Shown here piece by piece: positions 10,653 to 18,332 of a stretch of 28,998 bases of DNA. The notes under the pieces were generated by a model. That model ran no database searches. It was not told where the DNA came from and saw nothing but the letters and a program-made list of their open reading frames with translations. Numbering within the stretch: position 1 is the first letter of the stretch; each line of letters starts with the position of its first letter. The stretch lies in the NCBI GenBank assembly GCA_900545835.1, contig URBB01000008.1, forward strand, positions 1 through 28,998. Direction: 5' to 3'. The position numbers and the translations under genes are program-made. The DNA comes from an uncultured Collinsella sp. GTDB lineage: Bacteria; Actinomycetota; Coriobacteriia; Coriobacteriales; Coriobacteriaceae.

Positions 10653-11756
10653 ATGAGCGACAGCAAGCATGTGACGTATGAGGATGCCGGCGTCGATACC
10701 GCCGAGGGCGGCCGCGCCGTCGACGCGATTAAGCAAATGGTTAAGGACACCAACCGTCCCGAGGTTATCGGCGGCATCGGCGGCTTCGGTGGCCTGTTCT
10801 CGGCTGCCGCGCTTAAGGATATGGAAGACCCGATCCTGATCAGCGGCACCGACGGCGTGGGCACCAAGCTCGTACTCGCCCAGATCATGGACCGTCACGA
10901 GACGGTGGGCCAGGACCTGGTCGCTATGTGCGTCAACGACATTCTGGCTTCGGGCGCCGAGCCGCTGTTCTTCCTGGACTACGTTGCCATCGGTCACATC
11001 GAGGCCGAGCACATGGCAAAGATCATCAAGGGCGTGGCCGACGGCTGCAAGCTCGCGGGTTGCGCGCTCGTGGGCGGCGAGATGGCCGAGCACCCCGGCG
11101 TCATGGCTCCTGCCGACTACGACCTTGCCGGATTTACCGTGGGCGTTGTCGACCGTCCCAAGATGCTCGACCCCGCAAACGTCCGCCCGGGCGATGTGAT
11201 CCTGGGCCTGCCTTCCACCGGCGTGCACTCCAACGGCTACTCGCTCGTGCGCAAGGTCATTGGCGTCGACGGCATTAAGCCGGGTACGCCCGAGGCCGCC
11301 GCTAAGGCCGAGGAGCTGAGCCGTCCGCTCGAGGAACTCGGCGGCGCATCGCTGGCAGACGCCCTGCTGGCTCCCACGCGCATCTACGTCAAGCCGATTC
11401 TGGAGCTGCTGCGCGGCGGCGCTCCGGTGCACGCCATCGCCCACATCACTGGCGGCGGTATTACCGAGAACCTCAACCGCGCGCTCGCCGACGACGTCGA
11501 CGCCGTGGTCACCCGCAACGGTGCCGAGATGGGTTGGGACGTTCCGCCCGTCATCACCTACGTCTCGCGCCAGGCCGAGCTCGCGCCCAATGAGGCATGC
11601 AAGACCTTCAACATGGGCGTTGGCCTGTGCCTGATCGTCGCCCCCGAGGACGAGGCCGCGGTGACCGAGGCTCTGGTCGCGCTGGGCGAGAAGCCGTTCC
11701 GCGTGGGCGAGTGCGTCGAGGGTTCCGGTAAGGTCGTGTACTCCGATGAGCGCTAA
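10653..11756 (+). CDS. purM: phosphoribosylformylglycinamidine cyclo-ligase (AIR synthetase)
   Basis: PurM closes the imidazole ring, converting FGAM to AIR with ATP. The 367-residue product carries the family hallmarks: GGIGGFGGLFS, SGTDGVGTKLVLA (ATP-site loop), VNDILASGAEPLFFLDY, GCALVGGEMAEHPGVM, LGLPSTGVHSNGYSLVRK and HITGGGITENLNRAL. The length is slightly above the usual 340-350. The ATG at 10653 is preceded by GAGAGGAAGG. Its 3' end overlaps the purN start by 11 bases, so the two are coupled. Confidence 0.97.
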   Translation: MSDSKHVTYEDAGVDTAEGGRAVDAIKQMVKDTNRPEVIGGIGGFGGLFSAAALKDMEDPILISGTDGVGTKLVLAQIMDRHETVGQDLVAMCVNDILASGAEPLFFLDYVAIGHIEAEHMAKIIKGVADGCKLAGCALVGGEMAEHPGVMAPADYDLAGFTVGVVDRPKMLDPANVRPGDVILGLPSTGVHSNGYSLVRKVIGVDGIKPGTPEAAAKAEELSRPLEELGGASLADALLAPTRIYVKPILELLRGGAPVHAIAHITGGGITENLNRALADDVDAVVTRNGAEMGWDVPPVITYVSRQAELAPNEACKTFNMGVGLCLIVAPEDEAAVTEALVALGEKPFRVGECVEGSGKVVYSDER

Positions 11757-12447
11757 CGAGCAGATGACTGCTGCCGAGGGCCTGGATTTTGTGCCCTATA
11801 CCCGTCCGACCGGCACCGATACGGCCGAGCCGCTCAAGATCGGTGTGCTCATCAGCGGTTCGGGTACCAACCTGCAGGCGCTGATCGATCTGATCGCTGC
11901 CGGCAAACTCAACGCTTCGATTGAGCTTGTGGTGTCGAGCCGTCCTTTGGCTAAGGGTTTGCAGCGCGCTGAGCGCGCGGGCATCCAGACGCTCACGCTG
12001 TCCAAGGATGTCTATGCCGACCCCATCGCCGCCGACGAGATCATCGCGCACGAGCTGCTCGAGCGCGGTTGCGAGTATGTGGTCATGGCCGGCTACATGC
12101 GCATGGTGCACACGCCGCTGCTGGCGGCGTTTCCCAACCGCGTGGTCAACTTGCATCCCGCGCTGCTGCCGAGCTTTACCGGCGCGCATGCGATCGACGA
12201 TGCCTTTGCGCGCGGCGTCAAGGTAACTGGCGTGACCGTGCATTTTGCCAACGAGATCTACGACAACGGCCCCATCATCGCCCAGCGCGCGCTGGCTGTT
12301 GAGGAGGGCTGGGACGTCGATACGCTCGAGGAGCACATCCACGCGATTGAGCACGTGCTGTATCCCGAGGTCGTGCAGATGCTCGCCGACGGTCGCGTCC
12401 ACGTGCTGGAGAGCGGCAAGGTCGCAATTGACGCGCCTCGCGGCTAG
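11746..12447 (+). CDS. purN: phosphoribosylglycinamide formyltransferase
   Basis: PurN transfers a formyl group from 10-formyl-THF to GAR. The 233-residue protein has about 25 extra N-terminal residues before the Rossmann-like start KIGVLISGSGTNLQALID. The catalytic Asn and His lie in VNLHPALLPSFTGAHAI and the catalytic Asp in IYDNGPIIAQ; GYMRMV precedes them, as in the family. The start codon at 11746 lies within the end of purM. A second Met seven codons in is possible, but the conserved core does not depend on the choice. A hairpin terminator follows at 12480, so purF-M-N probably ends here. Confidence 0.96.
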   Translation: MSANEQMTAAEGLDFVPYTRPTGTDTAEPLKIGVLISGSGTNLQALIDLIAAGKLNASIELVVSSRPLAKGLQRAERAGIQTLTLSKDVYADPIAADEIIAHELLERGCEYVVMAGYMRMVHTPLLAAFPNRVVNLHPALLPSFTGAHAIDDAFARGVKVTGVTVHFANEIYDNGPIIAQRALAVEEGWDVDTLEEHIHAIEHVLYPEVVQMLADGRVHVLESGKVAIDAPRG

Positions 12448-12479
12448 CGGCGCACAGTACAATTTAGCCGAGTAGTCAG

Positions 12480-12522
12480 GGTGGTCATTGGCGCCAAGGC
12501 GCGCGTGGCCACCTTTTGTTTT
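12480..12522 (+). terminator. terminator after purN
   Basis: GGTGGTCA (12480-12487) pairs with TGGCCACC (12506-12513), with an inner GCGCC/GGCGC stem, followed by TTTTGTTTT. It lies 32 bases after the purN stop. A TACAAT at 12458-12463 lies between the stop and the hairpin, so the hairpin might alternatively sit in a leader of the downstream gene. Confidence 0.75.
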
Positions 12523-12599
12523 GGGTAGTCATCGGGAACGGTCTTTAACGACTGGTCATTCAAGAACGTCGCAGGTGACTAGATGAGAGAGGTGAGCGC

Positions 12600-13064
12600 A
12601 TGGCGGATAACGAAGCGCTGTTTACGCCTGAGCTGGTGTTTTTTGATTGGGAGTGTGCAACGCCGGATGAGGTGTTTGCGCGGCTCGAGGGCGAGCTTGC
12701 ACCACGTGGCTACATTGCATCCGGTTGGCTCGACGCCGTTCGCACGCGCGAGGATGCCTATCCCACGGGTCTTGCCATGCCGGCGGCAAACATTGCCATT
12801 CCGCATACCGATCCGGGGTTTGTGGCCAAGCCCTATATCGCGGTGGTGAAGCCCGCCGCGCCCGTGACATTCAACGCTATGGCTGGCATGGGCGCTCCGG
12901 TGCCGGCGCAGATCGTCATCAATCTGGGTATCGCCGAGCCGGGCGGCCAGGTCGAGGCCCTGCAGGCGCTCATGAACATCTTTATGGACGCCGATGCCGC
13001 GGCCGACGTGCTCGGCCAGACCACGCCACAGGGCATGGTCGACGCCATCCGCCGCCACTTCTAA
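12600..13064 (+). CDS. stand-alone PTS EIIA domain protein (mannitol/fructose/galactitol type)
   Basis: The 154-residue product is a single PTS EIIA domain of the type found in fructose- and galactitol-family systems. The phospho-accepting His is probably His69 in NIAIPHTDP, after YPTGL at about 54-58, the usual spacing for this family. The region reading GAPVPAQIVINLGIAEPGGQVEALQALM matches the later strands and helix. EIIA normally passes phosphate from HPr to EIIB, but no EIIB, EIIC or sugar-metabolic gene is nearby, so it may work with a distant transporter or in regulation. GAGAGAGGTG precedes the ATG at 12600; an upstream in-frame start is less well supported. Confidence 0.8.
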   Translation: MADNEALFTPELVFFDWECATPDEVFARLEGELAPRGYIASGWLDAVRTREDAYPTGLAMPAANIAIPHTDPGFVAKPYIAVVKPAAPVTFNAMAGMGAPVPAQIVINLGIAEPGGQVEALQALMNIFMDADAAADVLGQTTPQGMVDAIRRHF

Positions 13065-13077
13065 GGTGGGGCTGAGT

Positions 13078-13220
13078 CGGCACTTGGGGACGTTCCTTTT
13101 CTGCCGGCAGTAAGGGACAGTCCCCAAGTGCCGGCATATAAAGAACGTCCCCAAGTGCCAAGTGCCACATCTGTCCCCTTTGCACCAAAATGGTGCAGAT
13201 TAACCTGTCCCCAATGCACC
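13078..13220. repeat. compound GGGAC-type palindrome cluster
   Basis: CGGCACTTGGGGAC (13078-13091) is exactly inverted at 13120-13133, with the palindrome CTGCCGGCAG (13101-13110) and GGGACAG (13114-13120) between them. A third copy of GTCCCCAAGTGCC follows at 13147-13159. After that come CTGTCCCC (13171-13178), a separate stem TGCACCA/TGGTGCA (13181-13197) and another CTGTCCCCAATGCACCA. The stretch fills the gap between the EIIA gene and the foldase gene and looks like several nested insertions of related short repeats. No coding function is apparent. Confidence 0.8.
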
Positions 13221-13288
13221 AAGCGTGCCGCGGGGGCCGCGTTGTGACACAATGGCGTTTGTTCGATTCGTTATGCGAAAGGCCAACT

Positions 13289-14509
13289 ATGGCAAACAAG
13301 AAAAAGAACTCCGAGGCCGCGCCGACGCCCGAGCAGCAGGCTCGCGCTGCCTCCAGCTCTCGCAAGAAGCAGCGCAAGACGTACGTGTCTAAGACCGTCA
13401 AGATCGTCCTGGTGGTCATCGGCGTGCTGGCGATGCTGCTTTCCGTCTCGGCGATGGCGTGCTCCGGCCTTATGTCGCAGGCCGAGGACACCTCGGGCTA
13501 CAAGCTGACCGGCGGTGTTGCTGCCACTATCAACGGCACCAACCTCACCGAGGACACCGTGACCAAGCAGATCATGAGCATGCGCACGTCCTACGGCTAC
13601 ACCAAGGATAAGGATTGGGCGCAGTATCTGGTTGACAACGACCTCACGCCCAAGAAGTACCGCAAGCAACTCATCGACTCCTACACGCAGCAGATTCTGC
13701 TTCAACAGGCACAGAAGGAGAACGGCGTGACGGTGTCGGACGAGGAGGTCGAGAAGGCATGGAAGGACGCGTGCAAGAGCGCGGGCGGTGCCAAGGCCTT
13801 TAAGAAGACCCTCAAGACCTACGGCTATACCGAGGACACCTACAAGGATTCGCTCAAGGAGAGCCTGGCGCAGCAGAAACTCAAGGATGCCGTGGCGCCC
13901 ACCAGCAAGCCCAAGGACAGCGAGATCGTCGATTACATCAACGAGAATCTGTCTAACTACAACGATGCTCGCCGCTCGTCGAACATCCTGATCAAGGTTG
14001 ATTCCGACGCTTCCGACGAGGACAAGGCTGCCGCCAAGGCCAAGGCGCAGGAGTGCCTGGACAAGATCAACTCCGGTGAGCTGAGCTTTGAGGACGCCGT
14101 TGAGCAGTACTCCGAGGACACCGGTTCCAAGGAGAAGAAGGGCGATGTGGGCTGGGATAAGCTCACCACTTTCGTCAACAGCTACCAGACGGCGCTCAAG
14201 GGGCTCAACAAGGGCGACGTGAGCGAAGTCGTCGAGTCGACCTATGGTTACCACATCATCAAGTGCACCGATTACTTCCATGTCGATAATCAGGTTGATG
14301 ACATCAAGCAGGTACCCAAGGACATCGAGAAGTACGTCTCCAACGTGGTGAAGACGCAGGCGGCCAGTACTGCATACAGCGAGTGGCTGGAGCAGTACAA
14401 GAAGGACGCCGACATTACCGTCAACCCCATGCCCAAGGACGTACCCTATAACGTGAGTCTGAAGGGCGTCACCAAGAGTTCGACCGACGATTCGTCGACG
14501 ACTGAGTAA
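13289..14509 (+). CDS. membrane-anchored parvulin-type peptidyl-prolyl isomerase / foldase (PrsA/SurA-like)
   Basis: This protein is expected to help exported proteins fold outside the membrane. Of its 406 residues, the first 35 are Lys/Arg-rich, followed by a hydrophobic segment (about 37-58). The segment ends SAMACSG, which is only a weak lipobox, so a signal anchor is as likely as a lipoprotein. A SurA-like N-terminal helical region (about 75-215) precedes the rotamase domain (about 225-335: RRSSNILIKV, SFEDAVEQYSEDTGSKEKKGDVGW, VVESTYGYHIIKCTD). A short chaperone-like tail rich in Ser/Thr/Asp follows. The ATG at 13289 is chosen for the AAAGG at 13278; the longer in-frame extension runs through the repeat cluster. 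Confidence 0.88.
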   Translation: MANKKKNSEAAPTPEQQARAASSSRKKQRKTYVSKTVKIVLVVIGVLAMLLSVSAMACSGLMSQAEDTSGYKLTGGVAATINGTNLTEDTVTKQIMSMRTSYGYTKDKDWAQYLVDNDLTPKKYRKQLIDSYTQQILLQQAQKENGVTVSDEEVEKAWKDACKSAGGAKAFKKTLKTYGYTEDTYKDSLKESLAQQKLKDAVAPTSKPKDSEIVDYINENLSNYNDARRSSNILIKVDSDASDEDKAAAKAKAQECLDKINSGELSFEDAVEQYSEDTGSKEKKGDVGWDKLTTFVNSYQTALKGLNKGDVSEVVESTYGYHIIKCTDYFHVDNQVDDIKQVPKDIEKYVSNVVKTQAASTAYSEWLEQYKKDADITVNPMPKDVPYNVSLKGVTKSSTDDSSTTE

Positions 14510-14563
14510 TCATGGGGCGGTGCTCGCGCGAGTGCCGCCCACGCTATTAGAGAGGATTTGCAG

Positions 14564-15007
14564 ATGACCAACGAAGAACTGCAGAAGGAAATGATCGCGG
14601 CCATGAAGGCCAAGGACAAGGTTCGCCTGTCCATCATTCGCCAGGTTAAGGCCGAGGTGAAGAATATCGAGGTCAACGAGCGCCGCGATGTGACCGAGGA
14701 AGACGTCAACAGCATGATCAAGCGTCTGATCAAGCAGACGAGCGAGACGCTGGAGATGTCCATCAAGGCCGGCACCGACCAGGAGCGTACCGACAACCTG
14801 ACCGAGCAGGTCAAGATTCTGGAGAGCCTGCTGCCCGCGCAGGTTTCGGGCGAGGAGCTCGAGGCTCTGATCGAGCAGGTTATCGCCGAGCTGGGCGCCA
14901 CGTCCAAGAAGCAGATGGGCCAGGTTATGGGTGCACTCGGCAAGGCCACCGGCGGCAACTTCGATAAGCCGGCCGCGGCAAAGATCGTCGGCGCAAAATT
15001 GGCGTAG
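14564..15007 (+). CDS. GatB/YqeY domain protein
   Basis: The 147-residue product is a YqeY-type protein, a stand-alone relative of the tail domain of GatB (Asp-tRNA/Glu-tRNA amidotransferase B subunit). Recognisable segments are MKAKDKVRLSIIRQVKAEVKN, ILESLLPAQVSGEELEALI and KKQMGQVMGALGKATGGNFD. It is probably tRNA- or translation-related, but the cellular role of the family is not established. AGAGGA lies seven bases before the ATG at 14564; an in-frame TTG at 14558 is too close to it. It follows the foldase gene by 54 bases and may be co-transcribed. Confidence 0.88.
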   Translation: MTNEELQKEMIAAMKAKDKVRLSIIRQVKAEVKNIEVNERRDVTEEDVNSMIKRLIKQTSETLEMSIKAGTDQERTDNLTEQVKILESLLPAQVSGEELEALIEQVIAELGATSKKQMGQVMGALGKATGGNFDKPAAAKIVGAKLA

Positions 15008-15035
15008 GGGCCGAGCGGTACATAGTTGATGTTGA

Positions 15036-15068
15036 GGGGACGTGACCATTGCGGTCGCGCCCCTTTTT
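15036..15068 (+). terminator. terminator after the YqeY gene
   Basis: GGGGACGTGACC (15036-15047) pairs with GGTCGCGCCCC (15053-15063) with one bulged A, followed by TTTTT. It lies 28 bases after the stop. Confidence 0.8.
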
Positions 15069-15081
15069 GCTGGGCTGGGCG

Positions 15082-15148
15082 CTCATTGGGGACAGGCTTA
15101 AATGAGTGCCCAATGAGTGGGTGCTCATTTAAGCCCGTCCCCAATGAG
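15082..15148. repeat. GGGACAG palindrome with 25-bp arms
   Basis: 15082-15106 and 15124-15148 are inverted copies over 25 bases with one mismatch (the arm begins CTCATTGGGGACAGG). The 17-base loop contains CCCAATGAGTGGG, which repeats part of the arm sequence, so alternative pairings are possible. It lies between a terminator and the promoter region of the amino acid ABC operon. Confidence 0.85.
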
Positions 15149-15213
15149 TGGGTTAAAGGTTGCGGGTTCTTTACGGGAATGTAGTGTGGGCTGCGGAAAC
15201 GTGGTTCTTTCCG

Positions 15214-15219
15214 TACAAT
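15214..15219 (+). promoter_or_regulatory. possible -10 box for the amino acid ABC operon
   Basis: TACAAT lies 35 bases before the ATPase start codon. No good -35 is visible at the normal spacing, so the call is tentative. Similar TACAAT or TATAAT boxes stand before several genes in this window. Confidence 0.35.
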
Positions 15220-15254
15220 AGTTCAACTCGTGTAAACGCAGGGAAGGGACATTC

Positions 15255-15986
15255 ATGGCAGACATGATCGAGATCAAGCATCTCAACAAGTACTTTGGCG
15301 ACCTGCATGTGCTCAAAGATATCAATCTCACCGTCAAGCGCGGCGAGAAGCTCGTAATGATCGGGCCTTCCGGCTCGGGTAAGTCGACGCTCATCCGTTG
15401 CGTCGATTATCTGGAGGAACCCACGTCGGGCGAGGTCGTCATCGACGGTACGCCGCTCACCAAGAAGAATCACCTGGAGATGGCTCGCAAGTACAGCTCC
15501 ATGGTGTTTCAGCAGTTCAACCTGTATCCCAACATGACGGTGCTGGGTAATCTGACGCTCGCGCCCATCAAGCTGCAAAAGAAGAGCAAGGAGGAGGCGA
15601 CCGAGATCGCCATCGCCGCGCTCAAGCGCGTCGGCATGGCGCATAAGGCCGGCGAGTATCCGCAGAATCTCTCGGGTGGTCAGCAGCAGCGCATCGCCAT
15701 CGCCCGTGCCCTGTGCACCAAGCAGCCTATCATCCTGTTTGACGAACCGACCTCGGCGCTCGACCCCGAGATGGTCCAGGAAGTCCTGGACGTTATGATT
15801 GAGCTCGCGCAGGAGGACATCACCATGATCTGCGTGACGCACGAGATGGGCTTTGCGCGCCAGGTGGCCGACCGCGTCATCTTTATGGAGGACGGCCGTA
15901 TCCTGGAGGAGGGCACGCCCGAGCACTTCTTCGATAACCCCGAGAACCCGCGCTGCCGCGAGTTCCTGTCCAAGATTCTGCACTAG
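15255..15986 (+). CDS. polar amino acid ABC transporter ATP-binding protein
   Basis: This is the ATPase that powers the importer encoded by the next three genes. The 243 residues contain a complete set of ABC motifs: Walker A GPSGSGKST (about 38-46), Q-loop in FQQFNLYPNMTV, signature LSGGQQQR, Walker B IILFDEPTSALDP and the switch His in VTHEMGFA. The sequence closely follows the GlnQ/HisP/GltL group for polar amino acids. The start is supported by GGGAAGGGAC upstream of the ATG. The receptor gene begins 8 bases after its stop, so the four genes form an operon. Confidence 0.93.
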   Translation: MADMIEIKHLNKYFGDLHVLKDINLTVKRGEKLVMIGPSGSGKSTLIRCVDYLEEPTSGEVVIDGTPLTKKNHLEMARKYSSMVFQQFNLYPNMTVLGNLTLAPIKLQKKSKEEATEIAIAALKRVGMAHKAGEYPQNLSGGQQQRIAIARALCTKQPIILFDEPTSALDPEMVQEVLDVMIELAQEDITMICVTHEMGFARQVADRVIFMEDGRILEEGTPEHFFDNPENPRCREFLSKILH

Positions 15987-15994
15987 GTGCGGTG

Positions 15995-16870
15995 ATGGAC
16001 ATGACGGATATGACGAGGGCGGCCGTGTCGCGCCGTCACTTTTTGCAGCTGGCGGGTGCCGGCATGCTTGCGCTGACGGGGACCGCGCTTGCCGGTTGCG
16101 GCAACTCCACCAGCGGCGAGGGCTCCGACAAGGGGTCCAAGCTTGCGGCCATCAAGTCGCGTGGCCATCTGAATGCCGGCGTTAAGAAAGACGTTCCCGG
16201 CTATGGCTATTACGACACCGCCAAGGGTCGCTTTGAGGGCATGGAAGTCGATTTGTGCTACCAGATCGCCGCTGCCGTCTTTGGCGTGAGCTACAAGGAG
16301 GCCCGTGCCCAGGAGCTTGTCGAATTTACCGATGTGACACCCAAGACGCGCGGCCCGCTGATCGATAACGGCCAACTCGACGTGGTCGCGGCGACCTACA
16401 CCATCACCGACGAGCGCAAGAAGAGCTGGGATTTTTCGACGCCGTACCGCACCGACTACGTGGGACTCATGGTCAAGAAGCGTTCGGGCTTTACCTCGAT
16501 TGAGGACCTGGACGGCAAGGTCATCGGCGTGAGCCAAGGCGCCACCACGCAGGGTCTGATCGAGCAGATGATTAAGGACAACGGCTTTAGCTGCAAGCCC
16601 GAGTTTAGGGCCTTTAGCGGCTATCCCATCATCAAGAGTTCGCTCGACGCCGGCAATATCGACGTCTTTGCCATGGACCGCTCCACGCTGGCCGGTTACA
16701 TGAACGAGACCGTTGAGCTGTTGCAGCCCGAGGTCAAGTTTGGCGAGCAGGGCTACGGCGTGGCGACCAAGAAGGGCTGCGACCTTTCGGCCGTGGTCGA
16801 TCAGGTGATTTGCGATCGCCTGGCCGATGGCTGGCTCGACCAAGAGGTCAAGACCTGGGGTCTTGTATAG
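15995..16870 (+). CDS. amino acid ABC transporter substrate-binding lipoprotein, Tat-type signal
   Basis: This is the extracytoplasmic receptor of the importer. Its 291 residues start with a twin-arginine signal (SRRHFLQLAGAG, Arg13-Arg14), a hydrophobic stretch and a lipobox LAGC with Cys35. It is therefore probably Tat-exported and lipid-anchored. The mature part is a periplasmic-binding-protein type 2 fold: IKSRGHLNAGVKKDVPGYGY, FEGMEVDLCYQIAAAVFG, DVVAATYTITDERKKSWDFS, and GVSQGATTQGL further on. The pattern GVKKDVPGYGYYD plus FEGMEVDL is common in glutamate/aspartate/glutamine receptors; the substrate remains an inference. The ATG at 15995 is used; GTG at 15992 and ATG at 16001 are alternatives. 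Confidence 0.9.
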   Translation: MDMTDMTRAAVSRRHFLQLAGAGMLALTGTALAGCGNSTSGEGSDKGSKLAAIKSRGHLNAGVKKDVPGYGYYDTAKGRFEGMEVDLCYQIAAAVFGVSYKEARAQELVEFTDVTPKTRGPLIDNGQLDVVAATYTITDERKKSWDFSTPYRTDYVGLMVKKRSGFTSIEDLDGKVIGVSQGATTQGLIEQMIKDNGFSCKPEFRAFSGYPIIKSSLDAGNIDVFAMDRSTLAGYMNETVELLQPEVKFGEQGYGVATKKGCDLSAVVDQVICDRLADGWLDQEVKTWGLV

Positions 16871-16895
16871 GCGCATCGTCCAAGGAAGGAATCAA

Positions 16896-17642
16896 ATGCT
16901 CGAAGGATTGTTTGACGCCGACCGCTGGTCGACGACATTTCAAAACATGGGGCCCTTCTGGGAGGGCTTTGGCGTGACGCTGCAGGTGGTCGTTGCCGGT
17001 CTGCTGCTGTCGCTGGTGCTGGGCACGCTGCTGGGCGTGTTCTCTACCACCCGTTCGCGCGTGCTGCGCGCCATAAGCCGCGTGTACGTGGAGTTTTACC
17101 AGAACACCCCGTTGCCCGTGCAGGTGCTCTTTATGTACATGGCCGGTCCGCAGTTTTTGCAGGCCATAACCGGTGCCGACCAGCCGGTGCGCATCGCGCC
17201 GTTCGTGCTGGGCTTCTTGGGTGTGGGCCTGTATCACGCGGCCTACATTTCGGAGGTCATCCGCACTGGTATCGAGGCGGTTCCGCGCGGTCAGATGGAG
17301 GCGGCCCAGAGCCAGGGCTTCACCCGTGCGCAGGCGTACTGGTACATCGTGCTACCCCAGACATTCAAGATCATTCTGCCGCCGCTGTGTAACCAGGCAC
17401 TCAACCTGGTCAAGAACACGTCGGTGCTGGCGCTTGTGGCCGGCGGCGACCTTATGTACCGTTCCGACAACTTTGTGAGTCTGTACGGTTACCTGCAGGG
17501 ATACATCGTCTGCTGCCTTATGTACTTCATCATCTGCTTTCCGCTCGCCATGCTGGTGCAGTGGCTCGAGCGCCGCTCCAAGGAGCGTCCGCGCGGCGTG
17601 AGCCTGGCCGAGCTGGGGCTCGACAACGTAGAGGAGGCCTAG
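16896..17642 (+). CDS. amino acid ABC transporter permease (HisM/GlnP type), first of two
   Basis: One half of the membrane channel of the importer. The 248-residue protein has a hydrophobic N-terminal half (FWEGFGVTLQVVVAGLLLSL, about 21-40), the family motif YVEFYQNTPLPVQVLFMY, and the cytoplasmic EAA loop AAQSQGFTRAQAYWYIVLPQ that contacts the ATPase. It ends with an acidic tail. The ATG at 16896 is preceded by AAGGAAGGA; a longer frame to 16827 would overlap the receptor gene. The second permease starts three bases after its stop. Confidence 0.92.
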   Translation: MLEGLFDADRWSTTFQNMGPFWEGFGVTLQVVVAGLLLSLVLGTLLGVFSTTRSRVLRAISRVYVEFYQNTPLPVQVLFMYMAGPQFLQAITGADQPVRIAPFVLGFLGVGLYHAAYISEVIRTGIEAVPRGQMEAAQSQGFTRAQAYWYIVLPQTFKIILPPLCNQALNLVKNTSVLALVAGGDLMYRSDNFVSLYGYLQGYIVCCLMYFIICFPLAMLVQWLERRSKERPRGVSLAELGLDNVEEA

Positions 17643-17645
17643 CGC

Positions 17646-18284
17646 ATGGAAATCTTCAACGCGACCAACCTGCTCTACATTTGGGGCGGCTTTGTTAAGA
17701 CGATCGAGATCTCGGCGCTGTCAATCTTTTTCTCGCTCATCTTTGGCACGGTGCTGGCGCTCGTCAAGAGCTATGCGCCCCGCCCGTTCCGTATTTTGGT
17801 GAGCGCCTATATCGAGCTGTTCCGTTGCACGCCAAACCTGCTGTGGATCCTGTTTATCTACTTTACGGTGCAGGGTTTGGACATTGTGATTTCGACCATC
17901 GCCTTTACGCTGTTTACCAGCGCTGTTATGGCCGAGATTGTGCGCGGCGGTCTCAACTCGATTCCGCGTGGCCAGTTTGAGGCGGCGCAGAGCCAGGGCT
18001 TTGGCTTCTTTGCCACCATGCGCTATATCATCCTGCCGCAGACGTTTAAGACGATCATTCCGGCGCTGTTTAGCCAGTGCACGACCGTCATCAAGGACAG
18101 CTCGTATCTTTCGGGCATTAACGTGGCCGAGCTCATGTACACGGCAAATGTCGTGATGGCCCACGCGATCGACCTGTCGCAGGTGCTTATGCTCTACGGC
18201 CTGGTGTTTGCGATGTACTTTGTGCTCAACTTTGGTATCTCGTTGCTGGTTCGCGCATATCAGAGGCGAATGGTGGCAGCGTAG
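17646..18284 (+). CDS. amino acid ABC transporter permease (HisQ/GlnP type), second of two
   Basis: The partner permease of 212 residues. It shows the same layout: an N-terminal membrane segment (IEISALSIFFSLIFGTVLAL), IELFRCTPNLLWILFIYF in the position of the NTP motif, and the EAA loop AAQSQGFGFFATMRYIILPQ. Two different permeases imply a heterodimeric channel, as in histidine and glutamate systems. The operon appears to end here or to continue into the cytidylate kinase-like gene 48 bases downstream, across a palindrome. Confidence 0.92.
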   Translation: MEIFNATNLLYIWGGFVKTIEISALSIFFSLIFGTVLALVKSYAPRPFRILVSAYIELFRCTPNLLWILFIYFTVQGLDIVISTIAFTLFTSAVMAEIVRGGLNSIPRGQFEAAQSQGFGFFATMRYIILPQTFKTIIPALFSQCTTVIKDSSYLSGINVAELMYTANVVMAHAIDLSQVLMLYGLVFAMYFVLNFGISLLVRAYQRRMVAA

Positions 18285-18286
18285 AA

Positions 18287-18315
18287 TGTGGCAAAGGGAC
18301 AGCCCCTTTGTCACA
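18287..18315. repeat. small GGGACAG palindrome between permease and kinase-like genes
   Basis: TGTGGCAAAGGG (18287-18298) pairs with CCCTTTGTCACA at the right side (arm 18303-18315), with one G-T position, around a loop containing ACAG. The core reads GGGACAGCCCC. It begins two bases after the permease stop and has no T-run, so it looks like a minimal member of the GGGACAG repeat family. Confidence 0.7.
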
Positions 18316-18332
18316 TAGAGAAAGGAATCGCG

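Noticed and set aside
13078..13220. Possible CRISPR array because of repeated short motifs
   Set aside because: Repeats are inverted as well as direct, spacing is irregular, and there is no constant repeat-spacer unit or cas gene.
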